A stretch of 64,000 nucleotides of DNA. It comes from Barnesiella viscericola DSM 18177. GTDB taxonomy: Bacteria > Bacteroidota > Bacteroidia > Bacteroidales > Barnesiellaceae. Below, one piece after another: positions 1 to 8,333 of the stretch. The stretch spans positions 372,001 to 436,000 of the forward strand of contig NZ_CP007034.1 in the NCBI RefSeq assembly GCF_000512915.1, written 5' to 3'. Below the pieces are notes generated by a model. That model searched no databases. It saw nothing but the letters and a program-made list of their open reading frames with translations, and was not told the DNA's origin. Each line of letters begins with the position of its first letter. The stretch's first letter is position 1. The position numbers were made by a program, and so were the translations under genes.

Positions 1-511
1 AGCTGCGCACCTCGGGATTACCGGGGTCGAGAAACCACTCGCCGGCCGACTGTTTGCACCACGACCGGTGACGGGCCACCATCGAGGTGCGCCCCTGCTT
101 TCTCACCTGCCGGTTAGACCCGACAGGAAAAGTGACCAACCAGGCATGGCACTCCATGGCCCGCTTGTGACACTCGTCGACGACAAAGGCCAGCGGGTCG
201 TATCCCGGATTACGGCCACCGCTCAACACTCCGGCCCACGGCTCATATTGCGAAGCGTAGAACACCTCGCCCCGAATGCGGGCCTGAAAAAAGACCGTAT
301 TGATGCCCATGGCCTGCAACCGGTCGAGGATATCGACGAGTTCGCGTTGCTGCCGGGCCACATCGGCCGGTCGACGTATCGGACGCGACGGCCAATCCAA
401 TCCCCAGTTGGTGGTGAGCCATACCGCCCTCGTCTCATATTTCGGCGACGAGGCATACAGCGAAACACAAGTCAGGCAAACGAAGATGAACAATAGCAGC
501 CGCTTTTTCAT
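1..511 (-). CDS. GHL10-family (DUF187) glycoside hydrolase-like secreted protein, partial
   Basis: The 5' part of a gene that runs off the left edge; 170 codons are visible. The start at 511 gives an N-terminal signal peptide (MKKRLLLFIFVCLTCVSLYA), so the product is exported. The mature part opens with ETRAVWLTTNWGLDWP and continues with GINTVFFQARIRGEVFY, which match the start of the glycosyl-hydrolase-like 10 fold (PF02638). In Bacteroidetes these proteins are thought to act on cell-wall or extracellular glycans, but the substrate cannot be inferred here. The catalytic C-terminal half is outside the window. A TACCTTTG -7 element lies about 20 bases upstream. Confidence 0.85.
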   Translation of the reverse strand, partial: MKKRLLLFIFVCLTCVSLYASSPKYETRAVWLTTNWGLDWPSRPIRRPADVARQQRELVDILDRLQAMGINTVFFQARIRGEVFYASQYEPWAGVLSGGRNPGYDPLAFVVDECHKRAMECHAWLVTFPVGSNRQVRKQGRTSMVARHRSWCKQSAGEWFLDPGNPEVRS

Positions 512-530
512 TCTATATAATTTGTGAAGA

Positions 531-538
531 CAAAGGTA
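531..538 (-). promoter_or_regulatory. Bacteroidetes -7 element for the GHL10 gene
   Basis: On the minus strand this reads TACCTTTG, an exact fit to the Bacteroidetes TAnnTTTG -7 consensus, 20 bases before the ATG at 511. No clear TTTG -33 box is seen at the expected distance. Confidence 0.55.
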
Positions 539-630
539 CACTTTTATTCTCATAAAAATTCGGGCTACCTCTTATTTCACACCACAAAAACATAGCGGCC
601 CCGAAAAGCACCGAATCTCACAAAAAATAG

Positions 631-638
631 TAACTTTG
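631..638 (+). promoter_or_regulatory. Bacteroidetes -7 element for the TRIC-like gene
   Basis: TAACTTTG fits the TAnnTTTG consensus. An in-frame ATG at 636 overlaps this element, so transcription must begin after it. The ATG at 666 is therefore the better start for the next gene. Confidence 0.6.
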
Positions 639-665
639 CATTCTTACTTATCGAGTAGACGTATT

Positions 666-1301
666 ATGAATACGACATTTGCCACCATACTGGAAATCGT
701 GGGAACGCTGGCGTTTGCCATCAGCGGAATCAGGCTTGCCGCCGCCAAGCGTTTCGACTGGTTCGGCGCTTATGCCGTGGGACTGGTCACCGCCATTGGC
801 GGAGGTACCACCCGCGATGTGTTGCTCAATGCCACTCCTTTCTGGATGATCAACGGCAGTTACCTCGCCGTCACGGCCGTGGCTCTCATCTTTGTCATCA
901 TATTCAAGCAATATCTGGTCAAGCTCGAAAATACGTTTTTTATCTTCGATACCATCGGATTGGCCCTGTTTGTAGTAGTAGGTGTAGAGAAGACGCTCAT
1001 GTTCGGCTTCCCCTTCTGGGTAGCCATCGTCATGGGTACGATCACCGGCTCGGTGGGCAGCATCATACGCGATATTCTCATCAACGAAGAGCCGCTCCTC
1101 TTCCGCAAAGACATCTATGCCTTGGCATGTGTAGCGGGAGGCATCATGTTCTATCTGGGACAAAAGATGGGGTTTAACAGCATTACCAACCAGTCGATTT
1201 GCGGCATATCGGTTGTGGCCGTCAGACTGTTGGCCGTGAAATTCCACTGGTCGTTACCCGCCTTGAAAGACGAGAGCGACGACAAGCCCACTCTCAAATA
1301 A
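666..1301 (+). CDS. TRIC / UPF0126-family membrane protein (YicG-like)
   Basis: A 211-residue integral membrane protein of the bacterial TRIC family (UPF0126), proposed to form trimeric monovalent cation channels. It shows the family's internal duplication of two three-helix units, each carrying a Gly-rich turn followed by Arg-Asp: AIGGGTTRDVL in the first half and GSVGSIIRDIL in the second. The start at 666 is preferred over 636 because the -7 element TAACTTTG overlaps the earlier ATG. It lies 9 bases before the GtrA-like gene, so the two are probably co-transcribed. The physiological ion is unknown. Confidence 0.88.
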   Translation: MNTTFATILEIVGTLAFAISGIRLAAAKRFDWFGAYAVGLVTAIGGGTTRDVLLNATPFWMINGSYLAVTAVALIFVIIFKQYLVKLENTFFIFDTIGLALFVVVGVEKTLMFGFPFWVAIVMGTITGSVGSIIRDILINEEPLLFRKDIYALACVAGGIMFYLGQKMGFNSITNQSICGISVVAVRLLAVKFHWSLPALKDESDDKPTLK

Positions 1302-1310
1302 CCTCGCACC

Positions 1311-1718
1311 ATGTGGGAATCACTTAAAAAATACGATAAAAATACCCTGTGGCAACTCGTGCGCTTCGGTATCGTGGGGGTCATCAACACCCTCATCACC
1401 CTCATCGTCATCTATATTTTACAGGAGTTGCTTCATGTAAAATACACCGCCGCCAATCTGGCGGGCTACATAGCCGGAGTCATCAACAGTTTCTTTTGGA
1501 GCAAACTGTGGGTATTTAAGAAATTAAATAGTAATTTTATGCGCGAAGCCGTGCTGTTTCTCGTCAGTTTCGGAATCTGTTACGGCATACAGTTCGTTGC
1601 ATTGCTTCTGCTGGTAGAGGTCCTGCACATGGCCGACACCTGGGCTCAACTGGTGAGCATGGTAGTCTATACGCTGTGCAACTTTGCCTTGAATAAATGC
1701 ATCACGTTCAAAAAATAG
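1311..1718 (+). CDS. GtrA-family membrane protein
   Basis: A 135-residue protein with about four transmembrane segments and the GtrA-like sequence QLVRFGIVGVINTLITL near the N-terminus, followed by GYIAGVINSFFWSKLWVF (PF04138). GtrA proteins are thought to help move undecaprenyl-phosphate-linked sugars across the inner membrane. It is followed 16 bases later by a family-2 glycosyltransferase that would make such a lipid-linked sugar, and then by an ArnT-like transferase that would use it. The order (flippase, donor synthase, acceptor transferase) supports one envelope-glycosylation pathway. The sugar and acceptor are not evident. Confidence 0.88.
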   Translation: MWESLKKYDKNTLWQLVRFGIVGVINTLITLIVIYILQELLHVKYTAANLAGYIAGVINSFFWSKLWVFKKLNSNFMREAVLFLVSFGICYGIQFVALLLLVEVLHMADTWAQLVSMVVYTLCNFALNKCITFKK

Positions 1719-1734
1719 AAAAAGGATATAGGCC

Positions 1735-2682
1735 ATGAAAGTATCTGTCGTCATTCCCTGCTACAACGAAGAGGAGGTTCTTCCCCTCTCTCACAAGCGC
1801 TTCTCCCAGGTCATGAGCAGTACGCCCTATGATTATGAGCTCATCTTTGTCAACGATGGCAGTAAAGACCGCACCGAAGAGCTGCTGCTCGGCTTTGCCC
1901 AGAACGACCCCCACACCAAGGTACTGTCGTTCTCGCGGAACTTCGGCCACCAGAATGCGGTGAGTGCCGGCCTGCACAACTGCACGGGAGATGTGACCGT
2001 CATCATCGATGTTGACTTGCAAGACCCACCCGAGGTTATTCCCCAAATGATCGAGACCTATTTGAGGGAGGGCAGCAACGTGGTCTATGCCGTGCGGAAC
2101 AAGCGCAAGGGCGAAACCTTTATGAAAAAATTCACGGCCAAACTCTACTACCGCATGCTCAACTCGCTGTCGGACTATACCTTCCCTGTCGATACCGGCG
2201 ACTTCCGGCTCATCGACCGCAAGGTACTCGAAGCCTTCAAACAGTTCCCCGAAAAACACAAATACCTGCGGGGACTTTTCAGCTGGATGGGATTCAAGCA
2301 GACTCCATTCTACTACGACCGCAACGAGCGAGCCGCCGGAAAGACCAAGTACTCGGTGCGCAAAATGTTTTCGCTCGCCTCGGCCGGGATTTTCGGCTTC
2401 TCCAAAAAACCGCTCAAACTGGCCATCTCGCTGGGTACCCTGTCGATTTTCATCGCCCTGGCCTTTGCCATCTGGGTATTCGTCATGTACCTCTCGGGCA
2501 AAGAGTCGATTGTCCCCGGCTGGTCCTCAACCATCATCACCATCGTCTTCCTGGGTGGCGTACAACTGTTTACCATCGGTATTCTGGGCGAATACATCGG
2601 CAACATCTTCGACGAGACCAAGAACCGCCCCGAATACATCATCGACAAAAAAATCAATTTCGACAACCCTCATCAATCCTAA
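1735..2682 (+). CDS. Family 2 glycosyltransferase, polyprenyl-phosphate sugar synthase type
   Basis: A 315-residue enzyme of the dolichol-phosphate-mannose synthase / ArnC / GtrB type. The N-terminal GT2 domain has VVIPCYNEEEVLP at the start, SFSRNFGHQNAVSAG in the middle and the metal/nucleotide-binding acidic motif in VDLQDPPEV. Two C-terminal transmembrane segments (about residues 230-255 and 270-292) anchor it in the inner membrane. It should transfer a sugar from a nucleotide donor to undecaprenyl phosphate on the cytoplasmic face. The GtrA gene precedes it and the ArnT-like gene follows 21 bases later, so the three form a plausible pathway. The sugar donor is unknown. Confidence 0.9.
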   Translation: MKVSVVIPCYNEEEVLPLSHKRFSQVMSSTPYDYELIFVNDGSKDRTEELLLGFAQNDPHTKVLSFSRNFGHQNAVSAGLHNCTGDVTVIIDVDLQDPPEVIPQMIETYLREGSNVVYAVRNKRKGETFMKKFTAKLYYRMLNSLSDYTFPVDTGDFRLIDRKVLEAFKQFPEKHKYLRGLFSWMGFKQTPFYYDRNERAAGKTKYSVRKMFSLASAGIFGFSKKPLKLAISLGTLSIFIALAFAIWVFVMYLSGKESIVPGWSSTIITIVFLGGVQLFTIGILGEYIGNIFDETKNRPEYIIDKKINFDNPHQS

Positions 2683-2703
2683 TCGCTTTAAGACTGCTCG
2701 ATC

Positions 2704-4428
2704 ATGAACATGCCTAAAATAAGTTCCAGATTCTCGCTGTTTCTACTGCTGCTCATCATCAGTACCCTCACCATCATACCCTATCTGGGGCTAACCAATT
2801 TCCACACCAAAGGCGAGCCGCGCGAAGCCATCGTCACCGTGAGCATGCTGCAAAACGACAACTGGATTCTGCCCGTCAACAACGGGAGCGACATAGCTTA
2901 CAAACCACCCTTCTTCCACTGGTGCATCGCCGCCCTTTCGCTCCCCACGGGCGAGGTTACCGAATTTACCTCGCGCCTGCCGTCGGCTCTGGCCGTCATC
3001 ATCATGTCGGCCATGTGTTTCCTGTTCTTCGCCAAGCGAAGCCGCAACGACATAGCCTTCCTGTCGGCGCTCCTGTTGTTGTCGGGGTTTGAGGTACACC
3101 GAGCCGCCATGGCCTCGCGAGTCGACATGGTGCTCACCTGTTTCATCGTACTGGCCCTGCTGCAACTGTACCGTTGGTGGGAACATCACCTGCGGGGTAT
3201 CCCCGTGTGGGCCATTCTCTTTATGAGCATCGCCACCCTCACCAAAGGGCCCGTAGGTATTATTCTGCCTTGTACCGTCATCGGAGTGTTCCTGCTCCTG
3301 CAAAAGGTATCGCTCTGGAAAACCATTTATAAAGTCCTGCCCCTAGCCCTGCTCGCCTGCATTTTGCCCTTGGCCTGGTACTACGCAGCCTACCTGCAAG
3401 GAGGCGACACCTTCCTGCAACTGGTGATGGAAGAGAATTTCGGCCGATTCCTGGGCAAAATGACCTACGAGTCGCACGAGCAACCCGTCATCTACTATTT
3501 CTACATCACGCTGGCGGGTTGGTTGCCCTGGTCGCTGCTGGTAATCATGTCGCTCTTTGTCTTGAAATACAAGAGACCGAAAGGCACGGTGAGACAGTAC
3601 TGGAACCGATTCAAGGAGTATATCGCTCACATGGACCGCATGAGGCTGTTCAGCCTGCTGGCCATTGTCATTATCTTTGTGTTCTATTGCATACCCAAAA
3701 GCAAACGGTCGGTATATATTCTCCCCATCTATCCTTTCATCGCCTATTTCCTGGCCGAATACATGCTCTATCTGCTTAAACAGAAGCCTCAGGTATGGCG
3801 AGTATTCTCGATTTTCATCGCCTCGGTAGGAACGCTGCTGCTGGTCATTCTACTGCTGGTCAAGAGCGGGATCGCCGACCGCTATCACGAAATCCTGCCC
3901 GACGACATGGCCTACTACATGACGGCACTGGCCGAATCGTGGAATATCGTGTCGATTATCTCAGGTATCTGTATTGTATTCCTCATCTACGACATCTACA
4001 AAAGCAAGCGTTACCTCACCTACAACAACCGATATATCTATTCGGTCGTAGCCCTCTTCTTTGGCATACAGCTCATGCTCGACGCTTCGACGCTGCCGGT
4101 CATACTCAATGCCAAGTCGATGAAACCGTTTGCCGACAAAGTCGTTGCCGAGGTGCCCGAAGGGAAAATATATTCGTATGTCTCGACACCCATGCTACAC
4201 TTTTTCATCATCAACTTCTACACCCAGGACCGGGTGGTCGAATTTGAGAGAGAAACTCCCCAAGCGGGTTATCTGCTGGTGGGCGAACACGATTTCAACT
4301 ATATCCGCGAGAAGTACGGTGAAGAATATACCTTCACCCCCACCCTGCGCAGCGACCGCAAAGGCAACGACGTGAAAGATTTCGTCCTGCTCCTCGACTT
4401 CCAAAAACGGGATTCTGCCGAAGATTGA
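2704..4428 (+). CDS. ArnT/PMT-like glycosyltransferase family 39/83 protein
   Basis: A 574-residue polytopic membrane protein with about 11-13 hydrophobic segments and a C-terminal soluble tail, the layout of ArnT and protein-O-mannosyltransferase relatives. The first periplasmic loop carries TKGEPREAIV, the place where these GT-C enzymes hold their acidic catalytic motif. MASRVDMVL and FMSIATLTKGPVGIILP are also typical of the ArnT branch. The enzyme would take a lipid-linked sugar on the periplasmic side and place it on lipid A or another envelope acceptor. It lies downstream of the GtrA and GT2 genes and just before a two-component system. The lipid A role is inference. Confidence 0.82.
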   Translation: MNMPKISSRFSLFLLLLIISTLTIIPYLGLTNFHTKGEPREAIVTVSMLQNDNWILPVNNGSDIAYKPPFFHWCIAALSLPTGEVTEFTSRLPSALAVIIMSAMCFLFFAKRSRNDIAFLSALLLLSGFEVHRAAMASRVDMVLTCFIVLALLQLYRWWEHHLRGIPVWAILFMSIATLTKGPVGIILPCTVIGVFLLLQKVSLWKTIYKVLPLALLACILPLAWYYAAYLQGGDTFLQLVMEENFGRFLGKMTYESHEQPVIYYFYITLAGWLPWSLLVIMSLFVLKYKRPKGTVRQYWNRFKEYIAHMDRMRLFSLLAIVIIFVFYCIPKSKRSVYILPIYPFIAYFLAEYMLYLLKQKPQVWRVFSIFIASVGTLLLVILLLVKSGIADRYHEILPDDMAYYMTALAESWNIVSIISGICIVFLIYDIYKSKRYLTYNNRYIYSVVALFFGIQLMLDASTLPVILNAKSMKPFADKVVAEVPEGKIYSYVSTPMLHFFIINFYTQDRVVEFERETPQAGYLLVGEHDFNYIREKYGEEYTFTPTLRSDRKGNDVKDFVLLLDFQKRDSAED

Positions 4429-4501
4429 AAATAAGGAGCGATTGTCACACCGTTGAAATATCTATTTCTCAATTTTGCAGCACCAATAAAACACGAAAGC
4501 T

Positions 4502-5182
4502 ATGGCCAATTACAAGATTTTAGTTGTAGACGACGAAGAAGATTTGTGCGAAATTCTGAAATTCAACCTCGAAGTAGAGGGTTATGAGGTCGACACGGCC
4601 AATTCGGCCGAAGAGGCCCTGCAAATGCATTTGGCCGATTACAACCTGTTGTTGCTCGATGTGATGATGGGCGAAATGAACGGGTTCAAGATGGCCTCGC
4701 TGCTGCGCAAAAACGAAAAATTGAAACACATTCCCATCATATTCCTCACGGCCAAAGATACCGAGGACGACAAACTCATGGGATTCAACATCGGGGCCGA
4801 CGACTACATCTCGAAACCCTTCTCCATACGCGAGGTCATCGCACGGGTCAAAGCCGTGCTGCGACGGAGTGCCGAGAAGGTGACTCCCGAAGTCCTGCAA
4901 TTCGAACGCCTCTATATCGACCCGGTAAAGAAGAGAGCCTTCATCGACCAGGAAGAGTTGCCGCTCACCAAAAAAGAGTTTGAAATACTTTCGCTCCTGC
5001 TCTCCCACCCGGGGCAAGTATTCTCGCGGGAGGAGATTCTGTCGAAGATATGGACCGACGAGGTCTATGTCCTAGACCGAACCATCGACGTAAACATCAC
5101 CCGCCTGCGGAAAAAGATAGGCGAATACGGCAAACACATCGTTACCCGCCTCGGATACGGGTATTGTTTTGAGACCCATTGA
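4502..5182 (+). CDS. OmpR/PhoB-family response regulator
   Basis: A 226-residue regulator. The receiver domain (about 1-120) has the acidic pocket VVDDEED, the phospho-acceptor Asp53 in LLLDVMMGEMNG, Thr in FLTAKD and Lys in ISKPFS. A winged-helix DNA-binding domain follows (about 130-225), ending in the recognition-helix region TIDVNITRLRKKIGEYG. The cognate kinase starts 4 bases after the stop, so the two are one operon. The gene follows the glycosyltransferase set with a 73-base gap, which may hold its own promoter, although no strong -7/-33 pair is visible. Its targets are unknown. Confidence 0.93.
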   Translation: MANYKILVVDDEEDLCEILKFNLEVEGYEVDTANSAEEALQMHLADYNLLLLDVMMGEMNGFKMASLLRKNEKLKHIPIIFLTAKDTEDDKLMGFNIGADDYISKPFSIREVIARVKAVLRRSAEKVTPEVLQFERLYIDPVKKRAFIDQEELPLTKKEFEILSLLLSHPGQVFSREEILSKIWTDEVYVLDRTIDVNITRLRKKIGEYGKHIVTRLGYGYCFETH

Positions 5183-5185
5183 CGT

Positions 5186-6949
5186 ATGACAATCGAAAAG
5201 CGTAACCAGTTTATGACTTTCGATAGAAAACTGTTCTTTTCTATCGCCTCTCTCTTCATAGTCTTTATTGCTATTATCCTCCTTTTTGAGTACCGGCTCG
5301 AAAAAGAGAATCGGCAACAGTCGCTCAACGCGCTCCTGCAAGACTACAACGAACTCATCTACTCCCAAGTCAAAGACCAGAATCTCGAACAGGTCTCCAT
5401 CGACTCGGTTATCCGCAACATCACCAGCAAGACTTTGAGGGTGACCATCATCTCGGCACAAAACGGCGAGGTGATACTCGAAAGCCAATACGACTCCATA
5501 CCCGACAATCACCTGAACCGTCCCGAGATTCAGCAGGCCCTGCGCGGGAAAGAGGGTTACGCCATTCGTTACTCACAAACTCACAAAAAGAACTATTTCT
5601 ACTCGGCCAAGCGGTGTGGCGACTGGGTGGTGCGCTCCTCGATTCCCTTCGAGCGGGAGAACCTCTCCATTCTCAACCCCAACAAAGAGTTTATCTACTT
5701 CATGGTGGGTATCTCTATCTTTGCCATACTGCTACTTTACTATTTTTGTCGCAGCCTGGGCAAATCGATTGCCGCCCTCAGCCAGCTGGCTCAACAGGCC
5801 GAAGCCGAGAAACCGATACACATCACCATCAAATCGGGGGTCGACGACATCGGCAACATCACCCAGAGCCTCACCCACATCTACGACAACCTGCTGCGCA
5901 CCAAAGAGAAGCTCTCCATCGAACAGGAGAAGCTGTTCAAGCACCTGCAATTCTCCAAAGAGGGATTGGCTTTCTTCTCCAAAGAGAAAAGGATAATCAT
6001 GGCCAACAACCTCTTTATCCAATACCTCAGCCTCATCACCGACAACACGCTGTCACCGGCCGACTATCTGTTCAAGGAGGAGAATCTGAAAAAGATCAAC
6101 GACTTTATCTCTCAAAAACTGTATGACCCCAATGTGAAGGAAGAGTTCATCTCCGAGACGATGACTCTCGACAAGGGCAGCCGCACGTTCCTCATCGAAT
6201 GTATCATCTTCCAGGACCACACCTTCGAAATTGCCATCAACGACATCACCCAACAGGAACAGGAGAGCCGCGTGAAACGGCAGTTGACCCAAAACATCGC
6301 TCACGAACTTAAAACGCCCGTGAGCAGTATCAGGGGATACATGGAGACCATACTCACCACCCAAATGGACGAGGAGCGCAAAAAAATGTTCATGGAGCGG
6401 TGCTACGCCCAGTCGAAACGATTGACCGACCTGCTGCGCGACATTTCGATGCTCAACCGGCTCGACGAATCGAAAGACCTCTACGACACCGACAAGGTCG
6501 ACTTGCAGAAGATTATAACCGAAGTCATCGGTGAGTCGCAGGCCGCCCTGACCGAAAAAGAGATGACGGTTGAGACCCGCAACCTGCACGACCAGATGCT
6601 ACTCAACGGTAACTATTCGTTGCTCTACTCGATTTTCAGAAACCTCACCGACAATGCCATCGCCTATGCCGGGCAGGGCACTCACATCACAATCGACTGT
6701 TATCTCGAAGACGAGCAATACTACTATTTCTCCTTCTCAGACAACGGTGTGGGTGTTCCCGAGGAACACTTGAATCGTTTGTTCGAGCGATTCTACCGGG
6801 TAGACAAAGGGCGTTCTCGCAAGCTCGGCGGCACCGGTTTGGGACTTGCCATCGTTAAAAACGCCGTACTCTTCCACAAAGGTGAAATATGGGTTAAAAA
6901 TGTTCCGTCGGGCGGACTCAATATTCTTTTCTCTCTGAAAAAAAACTAA
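5186..6949 (+). CDS. Membrane sensor histidine kinase
   Basis: A 587-residue kinase. One transmembrane segment near residues 15-35 and a second near 169-190 enclose a periplasmic sensor domain of about 130 residues. A HAMP-like linker and a PAS-like domain follow. The H-box is NIAHELKTPVSS with the phosphorylated His at residue 373. The ATPase domain has the N-box RNLTDNAIAYA and the G-boxes DNGVGVP and GGTGLGLAIV. It pairs with the response regulator directly upstream. The last 100 or so bases and the following 60 bases occur a second time, decayed, at about 11318-11550. The signal sensed is unknown. Confidence 0.93.
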   Translation: MTIEKRNQFMTFDRKLFFSIASLFIVFIAIILLFEYRLEKENRQQSLNALLQDYNELIYSQVKDQNLEQVSIDSVIRNITSKTLRVTIISAQNGEVILESQYDSIPDNHLNRPEIQQALRGKEGYAIRYSQTHKKNYFYSAKRCGDWVVRSSIPFERENLSILNPNKEFIYFMVGISIFAILLLYYFCRSLGKSIAALSQLAQQAEAEKPIHITIKSGVDDIGNITQSLTHIYDNLLRTKEKLSIEQEKLFKHLQFSKEGLAFFSKEKRIIMANNLFIQYLSLITDNTLSPADYLFKEENLKKINDFISQKLYDPNVKEEFISETMTLDKGSRTFLIECIIFQDHTFEIAINDITQQEQESRVKRQLTQNIAHELKTPVSSIRGYMETILTTQMDEERKKMFMERCYAQSKRLTDLLRDISMLNRLDESKDLYDTDKVDLQKIITEVIGESQAALTEKEMTVETRNLHDQMLLNGNYSLLYSIFRNLTDNAIAYAGQGTHITIDCYLEDEQYYYFSFSDNGVGVPEEHLNRLFERFYRVDKGRSRKLGGTGLGLAIVKNAVLFHKGEIWVKNVPSGGLNILFSLKKN

Positions 6950-7010
6950 TCGAGTCCATACAATACGGCTGAAACAAAACGGGGTAATTAGGTTCTATCG
7001 CTGAATCTTG
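6836..7010 (+). repeat. Left copy of a kinase-3'-end direct repeat flanking the polysaccharide island
   Basis: The coding end of the kinase (from GTGLGLAIV on) plus about 60 bases after its stop match 11378-11550 in the same orientation, at roughly 80-85 percent identity counted by eye. Similarity ends after GAATCTTG in both copies. The right copy continues into the promoter of the acyl-CoA synthetase gene, while the left copy continues into AT-rich island sequence. This marks the boundary of inserted DNA. Confidence 0.8.
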
Positions 7011-7152
7011 CAATAACTTACAATTAAAGATATACTACAACAAGAACCTATCCTACCCTCCTACTATCAATAACAACATCTCTATCTATATATGTATGTT
7101 TTCCACATTTAAACCTGCAGAGTTCAAAAGAATCTTTTCATACTAGAAACTA

Positions 7153-8259
7153 TCATTTTATCTGTGAAAGGAAACGATTTGATATATCCCTCATTTTAGA
7201 TAAATTCTCCTCAACTTTAACCCAATCTATCCTTGGAATATCTGACAAGTTTGTATTTTCAGATATGATACACTGTTCAAGGCCCAAAAGTTTTGCCAAA
7301 GAATAAAACCGTTCTGCTCCACGCTCCTTATTTATATACACATAAAATGGCTTTCTAAATATTATAGCGAAAGCACATCCATGAAAAGAGTCTGTAAAGA
7401 CACAATCAGATGAAAAAAATGAATCAAGCCACTCCTCTATACTCGGGGCTATACGCTTTTCCAAAGGGGCTTCTTCATTTTCATTTTCACTGGCAGCAAA
7501 AAAATAATCCTTATGTAATGACTTCGACAAATTATCAAGCACGCTCATTTTATCAGAAGAACGATCTAATATGTATGCACATATTTTATGTTCTTTGGCC
7601 TGGTCATGCTCTTTTACATAAGACATGTAGAAATCGCCATCAAATAACAAGGTCGGATCTAAAACTAAAATAGAATCAACATTCAAATGCTGTTTACATA
7701 AATCCACACCCGACTTCTCCCGGACACTTATTGCCGAAAAATTCTTAGCGGCATTTTTACATCGCTTTGTCTGTTTATTTGTATATATCCATGTACTAAC
7801 TCCAAACGAAGCGGCATAGGCATATCTTTTTATCCGATTATCAATGCCGTACAAAAAATAATCTTCAACCTTATCCATAAAACCCGGACGCCAAACTTGA
7901 TCGCTACCGACAACAATTGCATCAAAACCAAGCGAATTAATATTCTTAAACTCCGAAGATGTTAAATATGTCGGTGAAAAAGGTTTTAAATAATTGTCTA
8001 TAAAAGGTTGTATATTCTTTGTCACTATGGGATATTCAATTTCATTTTTCCTATCGATAAATATTATCGTATCCTTTTTCCCAAAAACATATTTTTTTAT
8101 TGTTCGCCTGATTATACGTTTCAATTTATGCTTCTTTCTTATACGACGAATTACAATCACTTCATGCCCTAACCGTGTTAAGACTGTCTTTAATGCAAAT
8201 GCTTGCATAATTCCGCCGTAGCCAATCCCTACTGGCAATGTTAAAAGTCCTATTTTCAT
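7153..8259 (-). CDS. Polysaccharide pyruvyl transferase family protein
   Basis: A 368-residue protein of the CsaB/WcaK-like polysaccharide pyruvyl transferase family (PF04230). It starts KIGLLTLPVGIGYGGIMQAFALKTVL, and has DAIVVGSDQVWRPG, YAYAASFGVS and, near the C-terminus, CVFTDSFHGCAFAIIFRKPF, all typical of the family. It would add a pyruvyl ketal or related group to a surface polysaccharide. The gene is clearly more AT-rich than its neighbours outside the island and is the last gene of a minus-strand set. Downstream on its strand there is no clear terminator. Acquisition by transfer is likely. Confidence 0.87.
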   Translation of the reverse strand: MKIGLLTLPVGIGYGGIMQAFALKTVLTRLGHEVIVIRRIRKKHKLKRIIRRTIKKYVFGKKDTIIFIDRKNEIEYPIVTKNIQPFIDNYLKPFSPTYLTSSEFKNINSLGFDAIVVGSDQVWRPGFMDKVEDYFLYGIDNRIKRYAYAASFGVSTWIYTNKQTKRCKNAAKNFSAISVREKSGVDLCKQHLNVDSILVLDPTLLFDGDFYMSYVKEHDQAKEHKICAYILDRSSDKMSVLDNLSKSLHKDYFFAASENENEEAPLEKRIAPSIEEWLDSFFSSDCVFTDSFHGCAFAIIFRKPFYVYINKERGAERFYSLAKLLGLEQCIISENTNLSDIPRIDWVKVEENLSKMRDISNRFLSQIK

Positions 8260-8333
8260 TATTTTATAAATGTATATAAATAGTACTAATCTTTCCCCCT
8301 CTAATGTAATAAAATAAGAGAAAATAATAACTA

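Noticed and set aside
636-665. An earlier ATG for the TRIC-like gene
   Set aside because: It overlaps the -7 promoter element at 631-638, so it would not be in the transcript.
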